Positions 44,492-55,399 are shown, numbered from the stretch's first letter. The stretch: DNA of 64,000 nt from Paenibacillus silvae (GCF_014639235.1 NZ_BMFU01000011.1:83784-147783); one strand, 5' to 3'. A program made the numbers and translations. Notes: a model not told the origin generated them from the sequence alone.

Positions 44492-45970
44492 CTAACAACT
44501 ACATCCGAATTTCTCTTCGCCATCGAAGTCGAGACGGGTCGGATAATCATTATCAAAGCATGCCAGGCACAACCCACCTTTATAATCGTCCTGATTATCT
44601 CCCTGAATCGAAGCAATCAGTCCATCCGGGCTGAGAAACGCCAGTGAGTCCGCATTAATCTCACGGCAAATCTCTTCTACCGACAGAGAGGATGCAATCA
44701 GTTCACGGCTATCCGGTGTATCAATACCGTAGAAGCACGGATTTTTGAATGGCGGTGATGTAATGCGCACATGTACTTCAGTTGCCCCTGCATCACGCAG
44801 CATATTCACAATCCGGCGGGATGTCGTGCCCCGTACAATGGAGTCATCAATCATGACAACACGTTTGCCTTCCACGACGCGGCGTACTGCGCTGAGTTTC
44901 ATCTTCACGCCCTGCTCGCGCAACTCCTGGCTTGGCTGGATAAACGTACGTCCCGTGTATTTATTTTTGATCATACCCATCTCATAAGGAATGCCCGTCT
45001 GTTCAGCGTATCCAATCGCCGCCGAGATGCTGGAATCTGGTACCCCCGTAACCAAGTCCGCATCCACGAACGACTCAATCGCCATCCGGCTTCCCATCCG
45101 TTTACGTGCAGCATGCTGGTTGGCTCCATTCATATCACTGTCCGGGCGAGCAAAATAAATATATTCCATTGCACACAGTGCCTTACGGTGTTTGTGATCG
45201 TCAAAACGATCCTCATGCAAGCCGTCTGCATCCAGCACAAGCAATTCACCAGGCTGAATATCACGAATCAGCTCTGCGCCGATGGTTTCAAGCGCACAGG
45301 TCTCAGACGCAAACAGGTACGCATCCCCAAGCTTACCCATCGTCAGCGGACGAAGTCCATGTGGATCAGAAGCAACCAGCAGCTTGTCATTCGTCATAAT
45401 CAGGAAAGCATATCCGCCCACAATACGCTGAAATGCATCTTTTGCCGCCTCCACAAGTCCTTTTGGAGAACGTGCAATCAAGTGAGCAATAACTTCAGTA
45501 TCACTTGTCGTTTGGAAAATAGAACCGCTCTGCTCCAGCTCACGCCGGATCGTTGGTGCATTCACGATGTTTCCGTTCGTTGCAACGGCCAAGTCGCCAT
45601 CGCGATATTTGAAAACCAGCGGCTGTGCATTCGTCAGCTTGCTGTCTCCACTCGTGGAATAGCGCACATGTCCTATGCTGATATCGCCTGTCAGTGTCTG
45701 CATCAGGTCTTTGGTGAACACTTCTTTCACCAGTCCCATGCCGCGATGATAGTTAAACTGTGTACCATCGCTTACACACATGCCTGCGCTCTCTTCTCCG
45801 CGATGCTGGAGTGCATGCAAACCATAGTAAGAAAGGGAAGCGGCATCAGGGTGACGATACACCCCGAATACGCCGCATTCTTCCTTTAATTTGTCGAGTC
45901 CTTCCTTGCCGGACCCTTCGTTATAATAATCGCCTGTCCACAACGGTTCCGTCATCAGTTCATGAGACAT
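44492..45970 (-). CDS. purF: Amidophosphoribosyltransferase
   Basis: PurF makes phosphoribosylamine from PRPP and glutamine, the committed step. After a 31-residue propeptide comes the nucleophile cysteine in EECGVFGVY (Cys32), then [10 protein letters not shown], the PRPP loop [17 protein letters not shown], and C-terminal cysteines (LCLACF, FGCSC) for the 4Fe-4S cluster. ATG 45970 has GGGAGG upstream and overlaps purL by 16 bp. This is the Bacillus-type iron-sulfur enzyme. Confidence 0.95.
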   Translation of the reverse strand: MSHELMTEPLWTGDYYNEGSGKEGLDKLKEECGVFGVYRHPDAASLSYYGLHALQHRGEESAGMCVSDGTQFNYHRGMGLVKEVFTKDLMQTLTGDISIGHVRYSTSGDSKLTNAQPLVFKYRDGDLAVATNGNIVNAPTIRRELEQSGSIFQTTSDTEVIAHLIARSPKGLVEAAKDAFQRIVGGYAFLIMTNDKLLVASDPHGLRPLTMGKLGDAYLFASETCALETIGAELIRDIQPGELLVLDADGLHEDRFDDHKHRKALCAMEYIYFARPDSDMNGANQHAARKRMGSRMAIESFVDADLVTGVPDSSISAAIGYAEQTGIPYEMGMIKNKYTGRTFIQPSQELREQGVKMKLSAVRRVVEGKRVVMIDDSIVRGTTSRRIVNMLRDAGATEVHVRITSPPFKNPCFYGIDTPDSRELIASSLSVEEICREINADSLAFLSPDGLIASIQGDNQDDYKGGLCLACFDNDYPTRLDFDGEEKFGCSC

Positions 45971-48198
45971 GGAATCGCATCCTCCCAGACCTTCGCCAAA
46001 CCTCCTACAGGTTCGTTCACGGCTGATGTTCCGTTCAATTCAATCGTCAGGTTACTTCCTTCGACACGTCCAATAACAGCTACAGGCACACCGCGCTCAC
46101 GTACAAAAGCTTCCAGCTTGCCTGCTTGCTCCGGCGAAGCCGACAGCAAAATACGGGATTGACTCTCACTGAACAACGCGTGATCTGCACGCAGTGCAGT
46201 CTCAACATTCACTTGCGCACCCACGTTACCGCTGATGCAGGACTCTGCCAATGCAACCGCCAAGCCGCCTTCGGACAAGTCATGCGCGGAGCGAACAAGT
46301 CCGGATTGGATGGCTTCCAGCACGGTGCTGAGCAATGCCTTCTCCGTGTTCAGGTCAAGCTGTGGCGGACGTCCTTCCGTCACGCCGTGCACGGCGTATT
46401 GCAGCTCGCTGCCGCCGAGTTCTGCTTTGGTTTCACCGAGGAGAATGATCACATCACCTTCGGATTTGAAAGCCTGTGTCGTGATATGATCCGTATCATG
46501 AACGAGACCTACCATACCGACAACTGGCGTTGGATAGATGGAGCCTTTGGCGTTTTCATTGTACAAACTTACGTTACCACCGATGACCGGCGTATCCAGC
46601 ACACGGCAAGCTTCTGCCATACCGTCTACCGCCTTTTCCATCTGCCAGAAAATATCCGGCTTCTCCGGGTTACCGAAGTTCAGGTTGTCCGTAATGGCGA
46701 GCGGCTCCGCACCGGAACATACGATATTGCGCGCGGCTTCACTCACGGCAATTCGTCCACCCACCTCAGGATCAAGGTACACATAACGGCCGTTACAGTC
46801 TGTCGTCATCGCAAGACCTTTGCGCGTGCCACGAATCGTCACCACTGCTGCATCCGAACCTGGACGCACGGCTGTGCTTGTACGCACCATGTAATCATAT
46901 TGATCGTAAACCCATTTTTTGCTCGCCACAGTCGGGGAAGCCAGCACTTGCTTCAAGGCACCACCGAGATCCGACACCTCGTCATAACGAAGCGTGTCGA
47001 TGGAAGCACTCGCTTCATAATAAGCAGGTACAGAAGATGGCTTGTCATATACCGGGCACTCGTCCACCAATGCTGTAACAGGCATATCGCCAACAACCTC
47101 ACCGTGGTGGATCAGCTTCAGACGACCATCATCTGTAACTTTACCAACTTTGGCACAGATGACACCCCAGCGTTCAAAGATTTCCAGCGCCTGTGCTTCA
47201 TCCTTCGGCTCCACGACAAACAGCATCCGCTCCTGAGACTCGGAAAGCATCATCTCGTACGGTGTCATGCCTTCTTCACGCTGCGGCACCTGATCCAGAT
47301 ACAGCTCCAGACCGTTACCTGCTTTACTTGCCATCTCCGCACTGGAGCATGTCAGACCTGCTGCACCCATGTCCTGAATACCGAGCACGATGCCGGTGTC
47401 GATCAATTCCAGACAGGATTCCATTACGAGTTTCTCCATGAACGGATCACCGACCTGAACCGCTGTACGCTGGGACTCGGATTCCTCTGTCAGCTCAACG
47501 GATGCAAACGTTGCACCGTGAATACCGTCACGACCTGTTGGCGGCCCCACATAATACACCGGATTACCTACACCCTTGGCTACACCACGCTGGATTTTAT
47601 CATGATCGATCAGACCGACACACATCGCGTTAACGAGCGGGTTACCCTCATAGCTCTCATCAAACATCACTTCACCTGCAACGGTTGGAATCCCGATACA
47701 GTTACCGTATCCCGCAATACCCGCTACAACGTGCTCGAATAGATATTTTACGCGCTCGCTCTCCAGCTTACCGAAACGAAGAGAGTTCAACAGCGCTACC
47801 GGTCTTGCACCCATGGAAAAAATATCACGGATAATGCCGCCCACACCTGTTGCCGCACCTTGATAAGGTTCTACCGCGGAAGGGTGGTTATGGCTTTCAA
47901 TTTTGAAAACAACGGCCTGGTTGTCACCGATATCCACGATTCCGGCACCTTCACCTGGCCCCATCAGGACACGCGGGCCGCTTGTCGGGAAACGACGCAA
48001 AAGCGGCTTGGAGTTTTTGTATGCGCAGTGCTCGGACCACATGACGCTGAATACACCAATTTCCGTGTAGTTTGGCTTGCGGCCCATGAACTCACAGATC
48101 AGCTCATACTCGCTGTCAGACACGCCCATCTGTGCGTAAAGTTTATGTTCTGCGACCTGTTCTGCTGTTGGCTCCTTAGCGGATAGCTGCTGCGTCAT
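45955..48198 (-). CDS. purL: FGAM synthase subunit PurL
   Basis: PurL with PurQ and PurS converts FGAR to FGAM. The 747-residue protein is the short, Bacillus-type large subunit: [54 protein letters not shown], and [15 protein letters not shown]. The ATG follows GGAGGGA. It overlaps purQ by 23 bp upstream and purF by 16 bp downstream. A long antisense open frame across it (46126-47742) is a shadow of its codon bias. Confidence 0.95.
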   Translation of the reverse strand: MTQQLSAKEPTAEQVAEHKLYAQMGVSDSEYELICEFMGRKPNYTEIGVFSVMWSEHCAYKNSKPLLRRFPTSGPRVLMGPGEGAGIVDIGDNQAVVFKIESHNHPSAVEPYQGAATGVGGIIRDIFSMGARPVALLNSLRFGKLESERVKYLFEHVVAGIAGYGNCIGIPTVAGEVMFDESYEGNPLVNAMCVGLIDHDKIQRGVAKGVGNPVYYVGPPTGRDGIHGATFASVELTEESESQRTAVQVGDPFMEKLVMESCLELIDTGIVLGIQDMGAAGLTCSSAEMASKAGNGLELYLDQVPQREEGMTPYEMMLSESQERMLFVVEPKDEAQALEIFERWGVICAKVGKVTDDGRLKLIHHGEVVGDMPVTALVDECPVYDKPSSVPAYYEASASIDTLRYDEVSDLGGALKQVLASPTVASKKWVYDQYDYMVRTSTAVRPGSDAAVVTIRGTRKGLAMTTDCNGRYVYLDPEVGGRIAVSEAARNIVCSGAEPLAITDNLNFGNPEKPDIFWQMEKAVDGMAEACRVLDTPVIGGNVSLYNENAKGSIYPTPVVGMVGLVHDTDHITTQAFKSEGDVIILLGETKAELGGSELQYAVHGVTEGRPPQLDLNTEKALLSTVLEAIQSGLVRSAHDLSEGGLAVALAESCISGNVGAQVNVETALRADHALFSESQSRILLSASPEQAGKLEAFVRERGVPVAVIGRVEGSNLTIELNGTSAVNEPVGGLAKVWEDAIPCLMN

Positions 48199-48865
48199 GC
48201 CGATCCCTCCATGCTTTCAAAATTGATGTAAACATCCGTTTGCCGTCTTCCGAGCCAAACAGTGAATCCACTGCACGCTCTGGATGCGGCATCATGCCCA
48301 CTACATTGCCTGCTTCGTTACAAATTCCCGCGATATCCCCCAGGGAACCGTTCGGGTTGCTGCCATATGTGAAAACAATCTGATTGTTTGCTTGCAGACT
48401 TGCCAGTGTTGCTTCATCACAGTAATAGTTTCCTTCACCGTGAGCAATTGGAATGATAATCTCTTCGCCAGGTGCATAGTCACGTGTGAATGGTGTATCT
48501 GCGTTAGCCACTTTGAGCACCGTATCATGACAACGGAATTTCAGGGACGTGTTGCGAATCAACGCTCCCGGAAGCAGACCGGCTTCCGTAAGAATCTGGA
48601 ATCCGTTGCAAATGCCCAGCACATATTTGCCTTGCTCTGCAGCCTTAGCCACTTCGTTCATTACCGGTGCGAAACGGGAAATTGCTCCGCAGCGCAGGTA
48701 GTCTCCATACGAGAAGCCACCCGGAACCAGAATGCAATCATACGCCGACAGATCGGTAGCCGTATGCCATACATAATCAACCTCTTGTCCAATCGCATCC
48801 TCCACCGCTTTGTAACAGTCGATGTCGCAGTTGGAGCCAGGGAACACAAGAACTGCAAATTTCAT
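48176..48865 (-). CDS. purQ: FGAM synthase glutaminase subunit PurQ
   Basis: PurQ releases ammonia from glutamine for FGAM formation. The 229-residue protein starts [14 protein letters not shown], has [16 protein letters not shown], the nucleophile cysteine in [10 protein letters not shown], and the histidine/glutamate pair in [13 protein letters not shown] 48865 follows GGAGG. It lies 4 bp after purS and overlaps purL by 23 bp. Confidence 0.95.
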   Translation of the reverse strand: MKFAVLVFPGSNCDIDCYKAVEDAIGQEVDYVWHTATDLSAYDCILVPGGFSYGDYLRCGAISRFAPVMNEVAKAAEQGKYVLGICNGFQILTEAGLLPGALIRNTSLKFRCHDTVLKVANADTPFTRDYAPGEEIIIPIAHGEGNYYCDEATLASLQANNQIVFTYGSNPNGSLGDIAGICNEAGNVVGMMPHPERAVDSLFGSEDGKRMFTSILKAWRDRHDAAAIR

Positions 48866-48869
48866 GAGA

Positions 48870-49115
48870 TTAAGCCTCCAATTCGTAGCGGTAATCTTCA
48901 ACAACGGTGTTAGCGAGCAGTTTCTCACACATCACTTTCAATCGTTTCTCTGCTTCCACACGATCCGTTGTATCCAGGTTCAGTTCCATGACTTTACCGA
49001 TTCGTACACTTTCCACTTCGTTGAATCCCATGGAATGCAGGGCACCTTGAACGGCTACGCCTTGCGGGTCGAGTACGCTTTGCTTGATAGTGACATATAC
49101 GGTTGCTTTGATCAT
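48870..49115 (-). CDS. purS: FGAM synthase small subunit PurS
   Basis: PurS bridges PurL and PurQ in the FGAM synthase complex. The 81-residue protein has the family pattern [29 protein letters not shown] and [11 protein letters not shown]. The ATG follows GAGGAGG. Upstream, a 610-bp gap to purC replaces the tight spacing usual in Bacillus pur operons. Confidence 0.93.
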   Translation of the reverse strand: MIKATVYVTIKQSVLDPQGVAVQGALHSMGFNEVESVRIGKVMELNLDTTDRVEAEKRLKVMCEKLLANTVVEDYRYELEA

Positions 49116-49178
49116 GATTCGAAGTTCCTCCTCAGTAATGAACGGGATAAATGCTTTATGCTGTTAAAAAAGTAACGG

Positions 49179-49320
49179 GTAGCCTTGGAACGGTCGCTTC
49201 GGTGTGGATGCTTCCTCCGGCCGCTGGTTGTTCCCAGGTTTTTCTTGATTCGTTTTGGCCCGCGCTGCGGTCAAAACCCGGGAACAAAGGCGGACGCTTC
49301 GCTCCTTCGTGAACCATTCC
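49179..49320 (+). repeat. Diverged hairpin (MITE-like) element, copy 6
   Basis: The stretch keeps the family skeleton in changed form: CGCTGGTTGTTCCCAGGTTT, TTGATTCGTTTTG, a pairing CAAAACCCGGGAACAAAGGCG and GGACGCTTCGCTCCTTCG. A related word (CTTGGxAC.GTCGCTTCGGTG) occurs at both 49182 and 49400. No gene is visible in 49116-49725. Confidence 0.6.
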
Positions 49321-49589
49321 ACCCCTGCGCTTAATCCTGCGGCGATATTTTTTAAAGGCCTAAACCCTTTACGTTGCTCGGCGGGTAGTCAAAGCAGTTG
49401 CCTTGGGACAGTCGCTTCGGTGGACAACGGTAAAAACCAGCCATCCCACGCATAGACATGTCTTGAATTCCTTGAGTAACCATGATTTGAATCTCTATCT
49501 TGCAGTATTTCCAGGCTTCATACTTGCAGAAGCCTGCGCCTTAATTGCCTCATTCACCAGTTTGAACACTGGCGGAGGGAAAGATTTGA

Positions 49590-49695
49590 GCTGGAGAAAC
49601 GAAGTGCTCGCCTTTGCAACCGGAATGTGTCCTTTTGAAAAAAGGATACGAATCCAAACATTCCGGGGGCAACAGCGATCGAAAGCCAAACTTTC
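49590..49695 (-). repeat. Diverged hairpin (MITE-like) element, copy 7
   Basis: Read on the minus strand it gives GATCGCTGTTGCCCCCGGAA, GGATTCGTATCCTTTTT, and GCAAAGGCGAGCACTTCG, matching the family order in the inverted orientation relative to copy 6. Confidence 0.6.
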
Positions 49696-49725
49696 CCGTA
49701 GCCTACGCTCAAACGTTACTTTTTA

Positions 49726-50598
49726 TTATTTCGTTAAACGATTATAAATATCGACATAACGAGCAGTTGTAGCTTCTACAACCTCTTGCGGGAGCGGGTC
49801 TGGCTTGCTGTTCTTGTCCCAATCCGTGCCCGCCAGATAGGTACGAACAGGTTCTTTATCCATGCTGTCGATCTCGATGTCGAGAGCGTAGTTTTCTTTT
49901 GCCCAGAAGCGGGAGGCATCCGGGGTGAAGATTTCATCAATCAGGATGACCTTGCCATCCACGATGCCAAACTCGAATTTGCAGTCTGCCAAAATGATGC
50001 CGCGTTGATCGCAGTAATCTCGTGCGAACTCATAGAGACGCAGGCTCTTTTCCTGAAGCTCAATCGCAAGTGCATCGCCAACCAGCTCTTTCATGCGCTC
50101 CATCGGAATGTCTTCGTCATGACCAACATCATTTTTGGCTGCTGGTGTGAAGATCGGCACTTCGAGCTTGGCGTTTTTGCGCAGGCCTTCCGGCAGTTTG
50201 ATGCCATTGACCTCTCCGGTTGCCTCATACTGTCTCCAGCCGCCTCCAGTGATGTATCCGCGCACCACACATTCGATATCAATGCGCTCGGCTTTGCGTG
50301 TAACCATGATGCGATTCTGGAGCAGCTCCGGTTCAGTGATCAGGTCTCCCAGCTGCTTCACATCGGTATGCACCACGTGGTTGTCCATCATGCTGCCTGT
50401 CAATTCAAACCAGAAGCTGCTCAGCTGATTCAATACATTGCCCTTCTCAGGAACCGCCGGGTCGAGCACATAATCGAATGCCGAGATACGGTCTGTTACT
50501 ACGATAAGATAATGCTCACCGAGATCATACAACTCGCGTACTTTTCCTTTGTATAACAGGGGTGCTTTAACAAGATCTGCCGCCGTGGACAGTGCCAT
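49726..50598 (-). CDS. purC: SAICAR synthase
   Basis: PurC joins aspartate to CAIR with ATP. The 290-residue protein has LLYKGKVRELYDLGEHYLIVVTDRISAFD at the start and FEFGIVDGKVILIDEIFTPDASRFW, the family signatures. ATG 50598 follows GAAGGTGACC; longer in-frame starts fall into the repeat element upstream. The gene stands apart from its neighbours: 610 bp to purS and 330 bp to purB, both filled with repeat elements. Confidence 0.95.
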   Translation of the reverse strand: MALSTAADLVKAPLLYKGKVRELYDLGEHYLIVVTDRISAFDYVLDPAVPEKGNVLNQLSSFWFELTGSMMDNHVVHTDVKQLGDLITEPELLQNRIMVTRKAERIDIECVVRGYITGGGWRQYEATGEVNGIKLPEGLRKNAKLEVPIFTPAAKNDVGHDEDIPMERMKELVGDALAIELQEKSLRLYEFARDYCDQRGIILADCKFEFGIVDGKVILIDEIFTPDASRFWAKENYALDIEIDSMDKEPVRTYLAGTDWDKNSKPDPLPQEVVEATTARYVDIYNRLTK

Positions 50599-50627
50599 GG
50601 GGTCACCTTCTTTCAGGAGATGTAAAG

Positions 50628-50853
50628 TATACGTCCAATTCCCCTCATCACGCGGGGTCACTCCGAATGCAGAAGAACCTTCCGATCGCTGTTATCCCCA
50701 AATTTTTCTGATCCCATTGTGAATGGGGAAAATTCGGTGATAAAGGCTCAGCATATGCTTACGATGCAGCTTTCTTTCAGAAAGATTGTAGCTTTGCTTC
50801 TCCAGGTTTTTTCTGCCTTCTCCGTTCCAGCGTGAACACATAATCAACCTATA
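50628..50853 (+). repeat. Hairpin (MITE-like) element, copy 5 (long form)
   Basis: Ends TATACGTCCAATT and AATCAACCTATA are degenerate terminal repeats. Inside are GAAGAACCTTCC, CGCTGTTATCCCCAAATTTT, TTCGGTGATAAAGGC and the extra block CGATGCAGCTTTCTTTCAG (50763-50780) shared with copy 3. Confidence 0.8.
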
Positions 50854-50931
50854 CTTTTAGGGGAGTATTTTTATCCTCTGCGTTCTCTACTAGCCCATCA
50901 TTTCTGCTCTCTAGCCTAATAGGGACATATA

Positions 50932-52230
50932 TTAGTCGTTCAAGCCGAGTTTTTTGAATATGGTATCCACATGCTTCAGGTGCCAGGATGGGTTAAATGC
51001 ATCTGCAATTTCCTCTTCGCTCAGCACAGCTGTAATTTCCGGTGTGGACTTCACGATGTCCTGGAATTGACGTTGTTCTTCCCATGCTTGCATCGCACGT
51101 GGCTGCACGGTATCATACGCTTGCTCACGGCTGAAGCCTTTGTCGATGAGCTTGGTCATTACACGACCAGAGAATGGCACGCCGAAGGTGCGCTCCATGT
51201 TGCGTTTCATATTTTCAGGGAAGACGGTCAGGTTTTTCACAATGTTGCCGAAGCGGTTCAGCATGTAGTTCAACAGCATCGTTGCATCCGGCAGGATCAC
51301 ACGCTCTACGGAAGAGTGGGAGATATCACGCTCATGCCACAATGTTACGTTCTCGTATGCAGATACCATGTGTCCGCGGATGACGCGGGACAGACCGGAG
51401 ATGTTCTCACTGCCGATCGGATTGCGCTTGTGCGGCATTGCGGAAGAACCTTTTTGACCTTTTGCAAAAGCCTCTTCCACTTCACGGAATTCACTCTTCT
51501 GCAGTGCACGCACTTCAGTAGCAAACTTGTCCAGAGAAGTTGCGATCAGTGCCAGCGTAGCCATGTACTCCGCGTGACGGTCACGCTGCAACGTTTGTGT
51601 GGAGATTGGCGCAGGCTTGGTACCCAGCTTCTTGCAGACAAACTCTTCAACAAAAGGATCAATGTTCGCATACGTTCCAACTGCGCCGGAGATTTTGCCG
51701 TACTGTACGCCGTCCGCTGCATGACGGAAACGCTCCAGATTACGCTTCATCTCTTCATGCCACAGCGCCATTTTCAAACCAAAAGTCGTTGGTTCTGCAT
51801 GTACACCATGTGTCCGTCCCATCATAGGCGTGTGCTGGTAAGTCAGTGCTTTCTCGCGTAAAATTTCAATGAAATTAATGATGTCTTTTTCCAAAATTTC
51901 ATTCGCTTGACGCAGTACATAGCCCAGTGCCGTATCAACCACGTCTGTGGAGGTCAGGCCGTAGTGCACCCATTTGCGCTCAGCACCCAGGCTCTCGGAT
52001 ACGGTACGTGTGAACGCGATCACGTCATGACGCGTCTCCTGTTCAATCTCATAGATCCGGTCGATATCAAAAGAAGCATTCTGACGAAGCAGCGCTGCGT
52101 CTTCCTTCGGGATGACTCCAAGCTCGGCCCATGCCTCGCATGCACAGATTTCAACTTCCAGCCACGATTGGAATTTGTTCTCCTCGGTCCAGATGGCTCT
52201 CATTTCGGGTCTGCTATAACGTTCAATCAT
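50932..52230 (-). CDS. purB: Adenylosuccinate lyase
   Basis: PurB cleaves SAICAR and adenylosuccinate, releasing fumarate. The 432-residue protein has [20 protein letters not shown] at the start, [30 protein letters not shown], and the fumarase-superfamily signature [14 protein letters not shown] 52230 follows GGAGG and its ATGA overlaps the purK stop. A 330-bp repeat-filled gap separates it from purC. Confidence 0.95.
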   Translation of the reverse strand: MIERYSRPEMRAIWTEENKFQSWLEVEICACEAWAELGVIPKEDAALLRQNASFDIDRIYEIEQETRHDVIAFTRTVSESLGAERKWVHYGLTSTDVVDTALGYVLRQANEILEKDIINFIEILREKALTYQHTPMMGRTHGVHAEPTTFGLKMALWHEEMKRNLERFRHAADGVQYGKISGAVGTYANIDPFVEEFVCKKLGTKPAPISTQTLQRDRHAEYMATLALIATSLDKFATEVRALQKSEFREVEEAFAKGQKGSSAMPHKRNPIGSENISGLSRVIRGHMVSAYENVTLWHERDISHSSVERVILPDATMLLNYMLNRFGNIVKNLTVFPENMKRNMERTFGVPFSGRVMTKLIDKGFSREQAYDTVQPRAMQAWEEQRQFQDIVKSTPEITAVLSEEEIADAFNPSWHLKHVDTIFKKLGLND

Positions 52231-53432
52231 GAATTTGTATGCCTCCATAGATTAGTTTGTTCGATCCATTGCAATCCTTCTCGGGCGTCCTGACAGAGCA
52301 GATTTACATGCCCCATCTTACGTCCTGTCTTCGCTTCGCTTTTACCATATATGTGAAGCTTAGGGATGACACCCAGTTCCATCGCCTCTTCATCAGGATG
52401 CCCTGTTCTTGCGATGATACCTTCCAGATGTTCACCAAGCACATTGACCATAACTACCGGGCTTAACAGCGTTGTATCCCCGAGCGGCAACCCGCAGATC
52501 GCACGAATATGCTGCTCAAACTGTGATGTTGCACAGGCTTCCATCGTGTAGTGTCCCGAATTATGCGGCCTTGGCGCGAGTTCATTCACATACAATCTCC
52601 CATCCGCGGCTACAAACAGCTCTACGGCCAGCAAGCCAACAGCTTGCATGGATTCGGCAACGGCTGCCGCAAGCTTCTGTGCTTCAAGCTGAATGTCCGT
52701 GGCTACTCGTGCAGGTACGATTGACGCATGTAAAATGTTATTCACATGAATGTTCTCCGCAGGCGGGAAAGTCTTGATCTCTCCATTTGTGCTGCGAGCA
52801 ACGATAACCGAAATCTCGCATTCAAACTTGATAAACTGCTCCAGCACCAGCTCTGCGCCTGTTGCTGCGAGTTCTTCGTATGCGGCCTCAGCGTCCGCTG
52901 CAGCCCGAATCACCCGCTGACCTTTGCCATCGTAACCGCCAGTCACCGTTTTCAGCACGCATGGCACGCCAAGCTCACTCACCGCAGCTGTCATTGTATC
53001 CAGACTTGTAATCTCACGATACGGAGCAACGCGTACACCCGCTGCCTCAATCGCACGTTTCTCACGCAGACGATGCTGTGTTGTATATAAAAGAGCACTG
53101 CCTTGCGGAACAAAAGATTCACGTTCAAGCAATGCCGCAACCTCGGCGTCTACATTCTCGAACTCATATGTGATGACATCACACTGCTGCGCAAGCTCTC
53201 TTGCCGCCTCTACATCATCGTATCCCGCCTGTATCTGCTGTGCAATCTGGCCGCAAGGTGAATCCGGGGTTGGATCAAGGGTAATGAATCGATACCCCAT
53301 CGCCGTCCCGTCCAGCGCCATCATACGTCCCAGCTGTCCACCGCCGAGAATACCGATGGTGGTCTGTCCGGGCAGCAGCACAGGCTTCCCTTGTCCTGCT
53401 CCTCCAGCCTGTTTCATTGCTTCGTTACTCAT
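52227..53432 (-). CDS. purK: N5-carboxyaminoimidazole ribonucleotide synthase
   Basis: PurK carboxylates AIR with ATP and bicarbonate. The 401-residue ATP-grasp protein has [44 protein letters not shown], and [17 protein letters not shown] 53432 is within the 4-bp overlap (ATGA) with purE, and the gene overlaps purB by 4 bp, so purEKB are tightly coupled. Confidence 0.95.
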   Translation of the reverse strand: MSNEAMKQAGGAGQGKPVLLPGQTTIGILGGGQLGRMMALDGTAMGYRFITLDPTPDSPCGQIAQQIQAGYDDVEAARELAQQCDVITYEFENVDAEVAALLERESFVPQGSALLYTTQHRLREKRAIEAAGVRVAPYREITSLDTMTAAVSELGVPCVLKTVTGGYDGKGQRVIRAAADAEAAYEELAATGAELVLEQFIKFECEISVIVARSTNGEIKTFPPAENIHVNNILHASIVPARVATDIQLEAQKLAAAVAESMQAVGLLAVELFVAADGRLYVNELAPRPHNSGHYTMEACATSQFEQHIRAICGLPLGDTTLLSPVVMVNVLGEHLEGIIARTGHPDEEAMELGVIPKLHIYGKSEAKTGRKMGHVNLLCQDAREGLQWIEQTNLWRHTNS

Positions 53433-53914
53433 AGCTCATCACTGCTTTCCAGCACCTCTTGTTTGATCCGTTCTCTGCGAGCTTCGGAGCGGCGCTGCAC
53501 CTCCGGATCAAATGCACCGATGATTTGCGCTGCGAGCAGCCCTGCGTTGGTCGCTCCCGCTTTGCCAATCGCCACCGTCGCCACCGGGATACCGCCAGGC
53601 ATCTGCACAATGGACAACAAGGAATCGAGACCGTTCAATGCTTTGGATTGAACAGGCACTCCGATGACCGGAAGCATTGTTTTGGCGGCAACCATACCAG
53701 GAAGATGTGCCGCCCCGCCTGCACCCGCGATAATGACCTTGAAGCCGCGGTCAATCGCCTGCTCTGCATACTCAAACATCAAATCCGGTGTACGATGTGC
53801 AGAAACGACCTTTTTTTCATAACCGATCTCCAGCTCGTCCAGCACCTCGCACGCATGTTTCATCGTTTCCCAATCCGACTTGCTGCCCATAATTACAGCG
53901 ACTTGCACTGACAT
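53429..53914 (-). CDS. purE: N5-CAIR mutase
   Basis: PurE rearranges N5-CAIR to CAIR. The 161-residue protein has [41 protein letters not shown] and [18 protein letters not shown], the family core. ATG 53914 follows GGGAG; the longer frame runs back into the riboswitch terminator. It is the first structural gene of the pur operon. Confidence 0.95.
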   Translation of the reverse strand: MSVQVAVIMGSKSDWETMKHACEVLDELEIGYEKKVVSAHRTPDLMFEYAEQAIDRGFKVIIAGAGGAAHLPGMVAAKTMLPVIGVPVQSKALNGLDSLLSIVQMPGGIPVATVAIGKAGATNAGLLAAQIIGAFDPEVQRRSEARRERIKQEVLESSDEL

Positions 53915-53943
53915 GAATACATCCCACTCCCATCTGAGCATTT

Positions 53944-54003
53944 TAAAAAAACGAAAAAGTCCGTTACCCGCGAAAATATCACATTTTCTCCGGACACCGG
54001 ACT
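53944..54003 (-). terminator. Riboswitch expression-platform terminator
   Basis: On the minus strand AGTCCG (in GGAGTCCGG) pairs with CGGACT, followed by TTTTTCGTTTTTTT, 30 nt before purE. The 5' arm AGTCCGG can instead pair with CCGGACT in the aptamer's 3' side (54091-54097), giving an antiterminator. Confidence 0.85.
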
Positions 54004-54085
54004 CCAAGAAATACGTATCCCTCATTTGGGCATGCCAAAGGGGCTTGCTGTCCGCATGAATGCACGCGACTCTCAGCCGTATCTC

Positions 54086-54152
54086 CTCGTAGTCCGGAAA
54101 TTTACGGTTCCCGGGTAGATACTTCCGGGCCCTATTCCCGGCGTTATACGAG
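54086..54152 (-). ncRNA. Purine riboswitch aptamer, guanine type
   Basis: The minus strand reads CTCGTATAAC in P1, then GGAATAGGGCCCGGAAGT, TCTACCCGGG, ACCGTAAATTTCCGG and ACTACGAG, which is the purine-riboswitch pattern. The specificity position in GGACTACGAG is C, expected for guanine/hypoxanthine; adenine types have U. It lies between the pur promoter and purE, so guanine should terminate transcription of the whole operon. Confidence 0.92.
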
Positions 54153-54248
54153 CAAATATCTATTCAATCCTACTTCATGACTCTGTTCCATAATCATACA
54201 GCTTTCGTTCCTACTCGACCTTATTTTAACCTGATCGACACATCTAAC

Positions 54249-54278
54249 ATTCTAACAATCCCCTACAGCGAATGTCAA
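54249..54278 (-). promoter_or_regulatory. Promoter of the purine operon
   Basis: TTGACA (54273-54278) and TAGAAT (54249-54254) on the minus strand are separated by 18 bp, giving a leader of about 330 nt that contains the riboswitch. Confidence 0.7.
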
Positions 54279-54286
54279 CTTAAAGA

Positions 54287-54320
54287 CGAACATTTAACAT
54301 ATTGACAAATCTAATGTTCG
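54287..54320. promoter_or_regulatory. Twin PurBox (PurR operator)
   Basis: CGAACATTT (54287) and AATGTTCG (ending 54320) are inverted PurBoxes 17 bp apart, just upstream of the -35 box, as in PurR-controlled operons of Bacillus. PRPP-modulated repression by PurR is therefore likely. Confidence 0.75.
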
Positions 54321-54393
54321 GGAATTAGAACACCCCAATGCAATAAACTTCCAAATTCAGCTTAAACGGGCTGACTGGCTGCTTCGAAAAAAG

Positions 54394-54436
54394 AAAAAAG
54401 CCGGCTCTTCAATCCATTGAAGGCAACCGGCTTGTT
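54394..54436 (-). terminator. Terminator of uspA
   Basis: AGCCGG and CCGGCT arms with inner TCAAT/ATTGA pairing are followed on the minus strand by a run of T residues. Confidence 0.85.
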
Positions 54437-54463
54437 ACTTGCGAGAATGAAGTACATTCCGCT

Positions 54464-54898
54464 TTATTTCACGATTAATACAGGAACCTGAGCGTGCTGT
54501 ACCACATTGTGGCTGACACTGCCCAGCACGAACTCACGGATTCCGCCCAGACCGCGGGAACCAATCACAATAATGTCCGAGCCGTTCTCTTTGGCATAAT
54601 CCAGCAGCACCTCCGCAGCAGCGCCTTGAATCAGATCGACATTCGCCGTAACACCGGCAGCCTGAATCCGTTCTTTGGCTTCATCCGTCGTTTGCACAGC
54701 CAGATTGTAATAATCGTTGTTGAGTGAAGGAGGGAGTGGTGCAAGGCCTTCTCCGATAAAGACACGCGGGAAATCAAACGCATGAATGACATCCAGTACA
54801 GCCCCTGGCGATGCCTTCGCAAGCTCGATTGCACGATTCAGTGCTTTATTGGAAGCTTTTGAGCCATCATACGCTACTAAAATTTTGGAAAATAACAT
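54464..54898 (-). CDS. Universal stress protein, UspA family
   Basis: UspA-fold proteins bind ATP and respond to stress. The 144-residue protein starts FSKILVAYDGSKASNKALNRAI and ends with the ATP-binding loop VIGSRGLGGIREFVLGSVSHNVVQHAQVPVLIVK (GxxGxxxG(S)xxxxxV form, split here only by length). The ATG follows GGAAGGGACGGG. It is monocistronic with its own terminator. Specific role unknown. Confidence 0.9.
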   Translation of the reverse strand: MLFSKILVAYDGSKASNKALNRAIELAKASPGAVLDVIHAFDFPRVFIGEGLAPLPPSLNNDYYNLAVQTTDEAKERIQAAGVTANVDLIQGAAAEVLLDYAKENGSDIIVIGSRGLGGIREFVLGSVSHNVVQHAQVPVLIVK

Positions 54899-55135
54899 GT
54901 TAATCCCGTCCCTTCCTTATATATGTAGAAATCCGAAGCAAGCTTCGGTCTGACATCTAACTCCGTCACAGAGCGGAAACCATGTAACCTCTTAAACCTT
55001 CACAGCGGCAAACGAACCAGTTGTTCCGAAACATTTTACATAACAAACCATTACATTTACCCCTGAAATGACTTCCTCAGTTTACTGTACAGCTCCACAG
55101 ACAGTTCCTAAATTACAGCTCCACAGAGAGTCATA

Positions 55136-55399
55136 TTACTGCAAAAAGTAACCGTACAGCACCGCATTCAGAAATACGAGCAATGGAATGCCAATGGTAA
55201 AGCTGACGTGTTTCGTTTTATGCCTTTTCCGATACATCGCAATCCAGACACCCAGCGCACCACCGATAAAAGCGAGCAAAAACAACGTTCGTTCAGGTGT
55301 GCGATCCCGCCGCTGCTGAGCACGACGCTTGTCATCCGACATCACCAGATATGCCACAACATTAATAAAAATAAACCATACGATAAGTCCGGTCTGCAT
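55136..55399 (-). CDS. DUF1294-family small membrane protein
   Basis: DUF1294 proteins are small membrane proteins of unknown function. The 87-residue protein has a first membrane segment (LIVWFIFINVVAYLVM), a basic loop with DDKRRAQQRRDRTPERTLFLLAFIGGALG, the conserved YRKRHKTKHVSF and a final hydrophobic segment (GIPLLVFLNAVLYGYF). The ribosome site is weak. No operon partner is evident; 54899-55135 shows only a small direct repeat (ACAGCTCCACAGA, 55089 and 55119). Confidence 0.85.
   Translation of the reverse strand: MQTGLIVWFIFINVVAYLVMSDDKRRAQQRRDRTPERTLFLLAFIGGALGVWIAMYRKRHKTKHVSFTIGIPLLVFLNAVLYGYFLQ

Noticed and set aside
46126..47742. A 538-codon open frame on the plus strand across purL
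   Set aside because: It is wholly antisense to a conserved, motif-complete PurL, has no ribosome site, and translates to a Cys/His/Thr-rich sequence typical of a codon-bias shadow. Similar long shadows lie across purB, purF, purH and purC.
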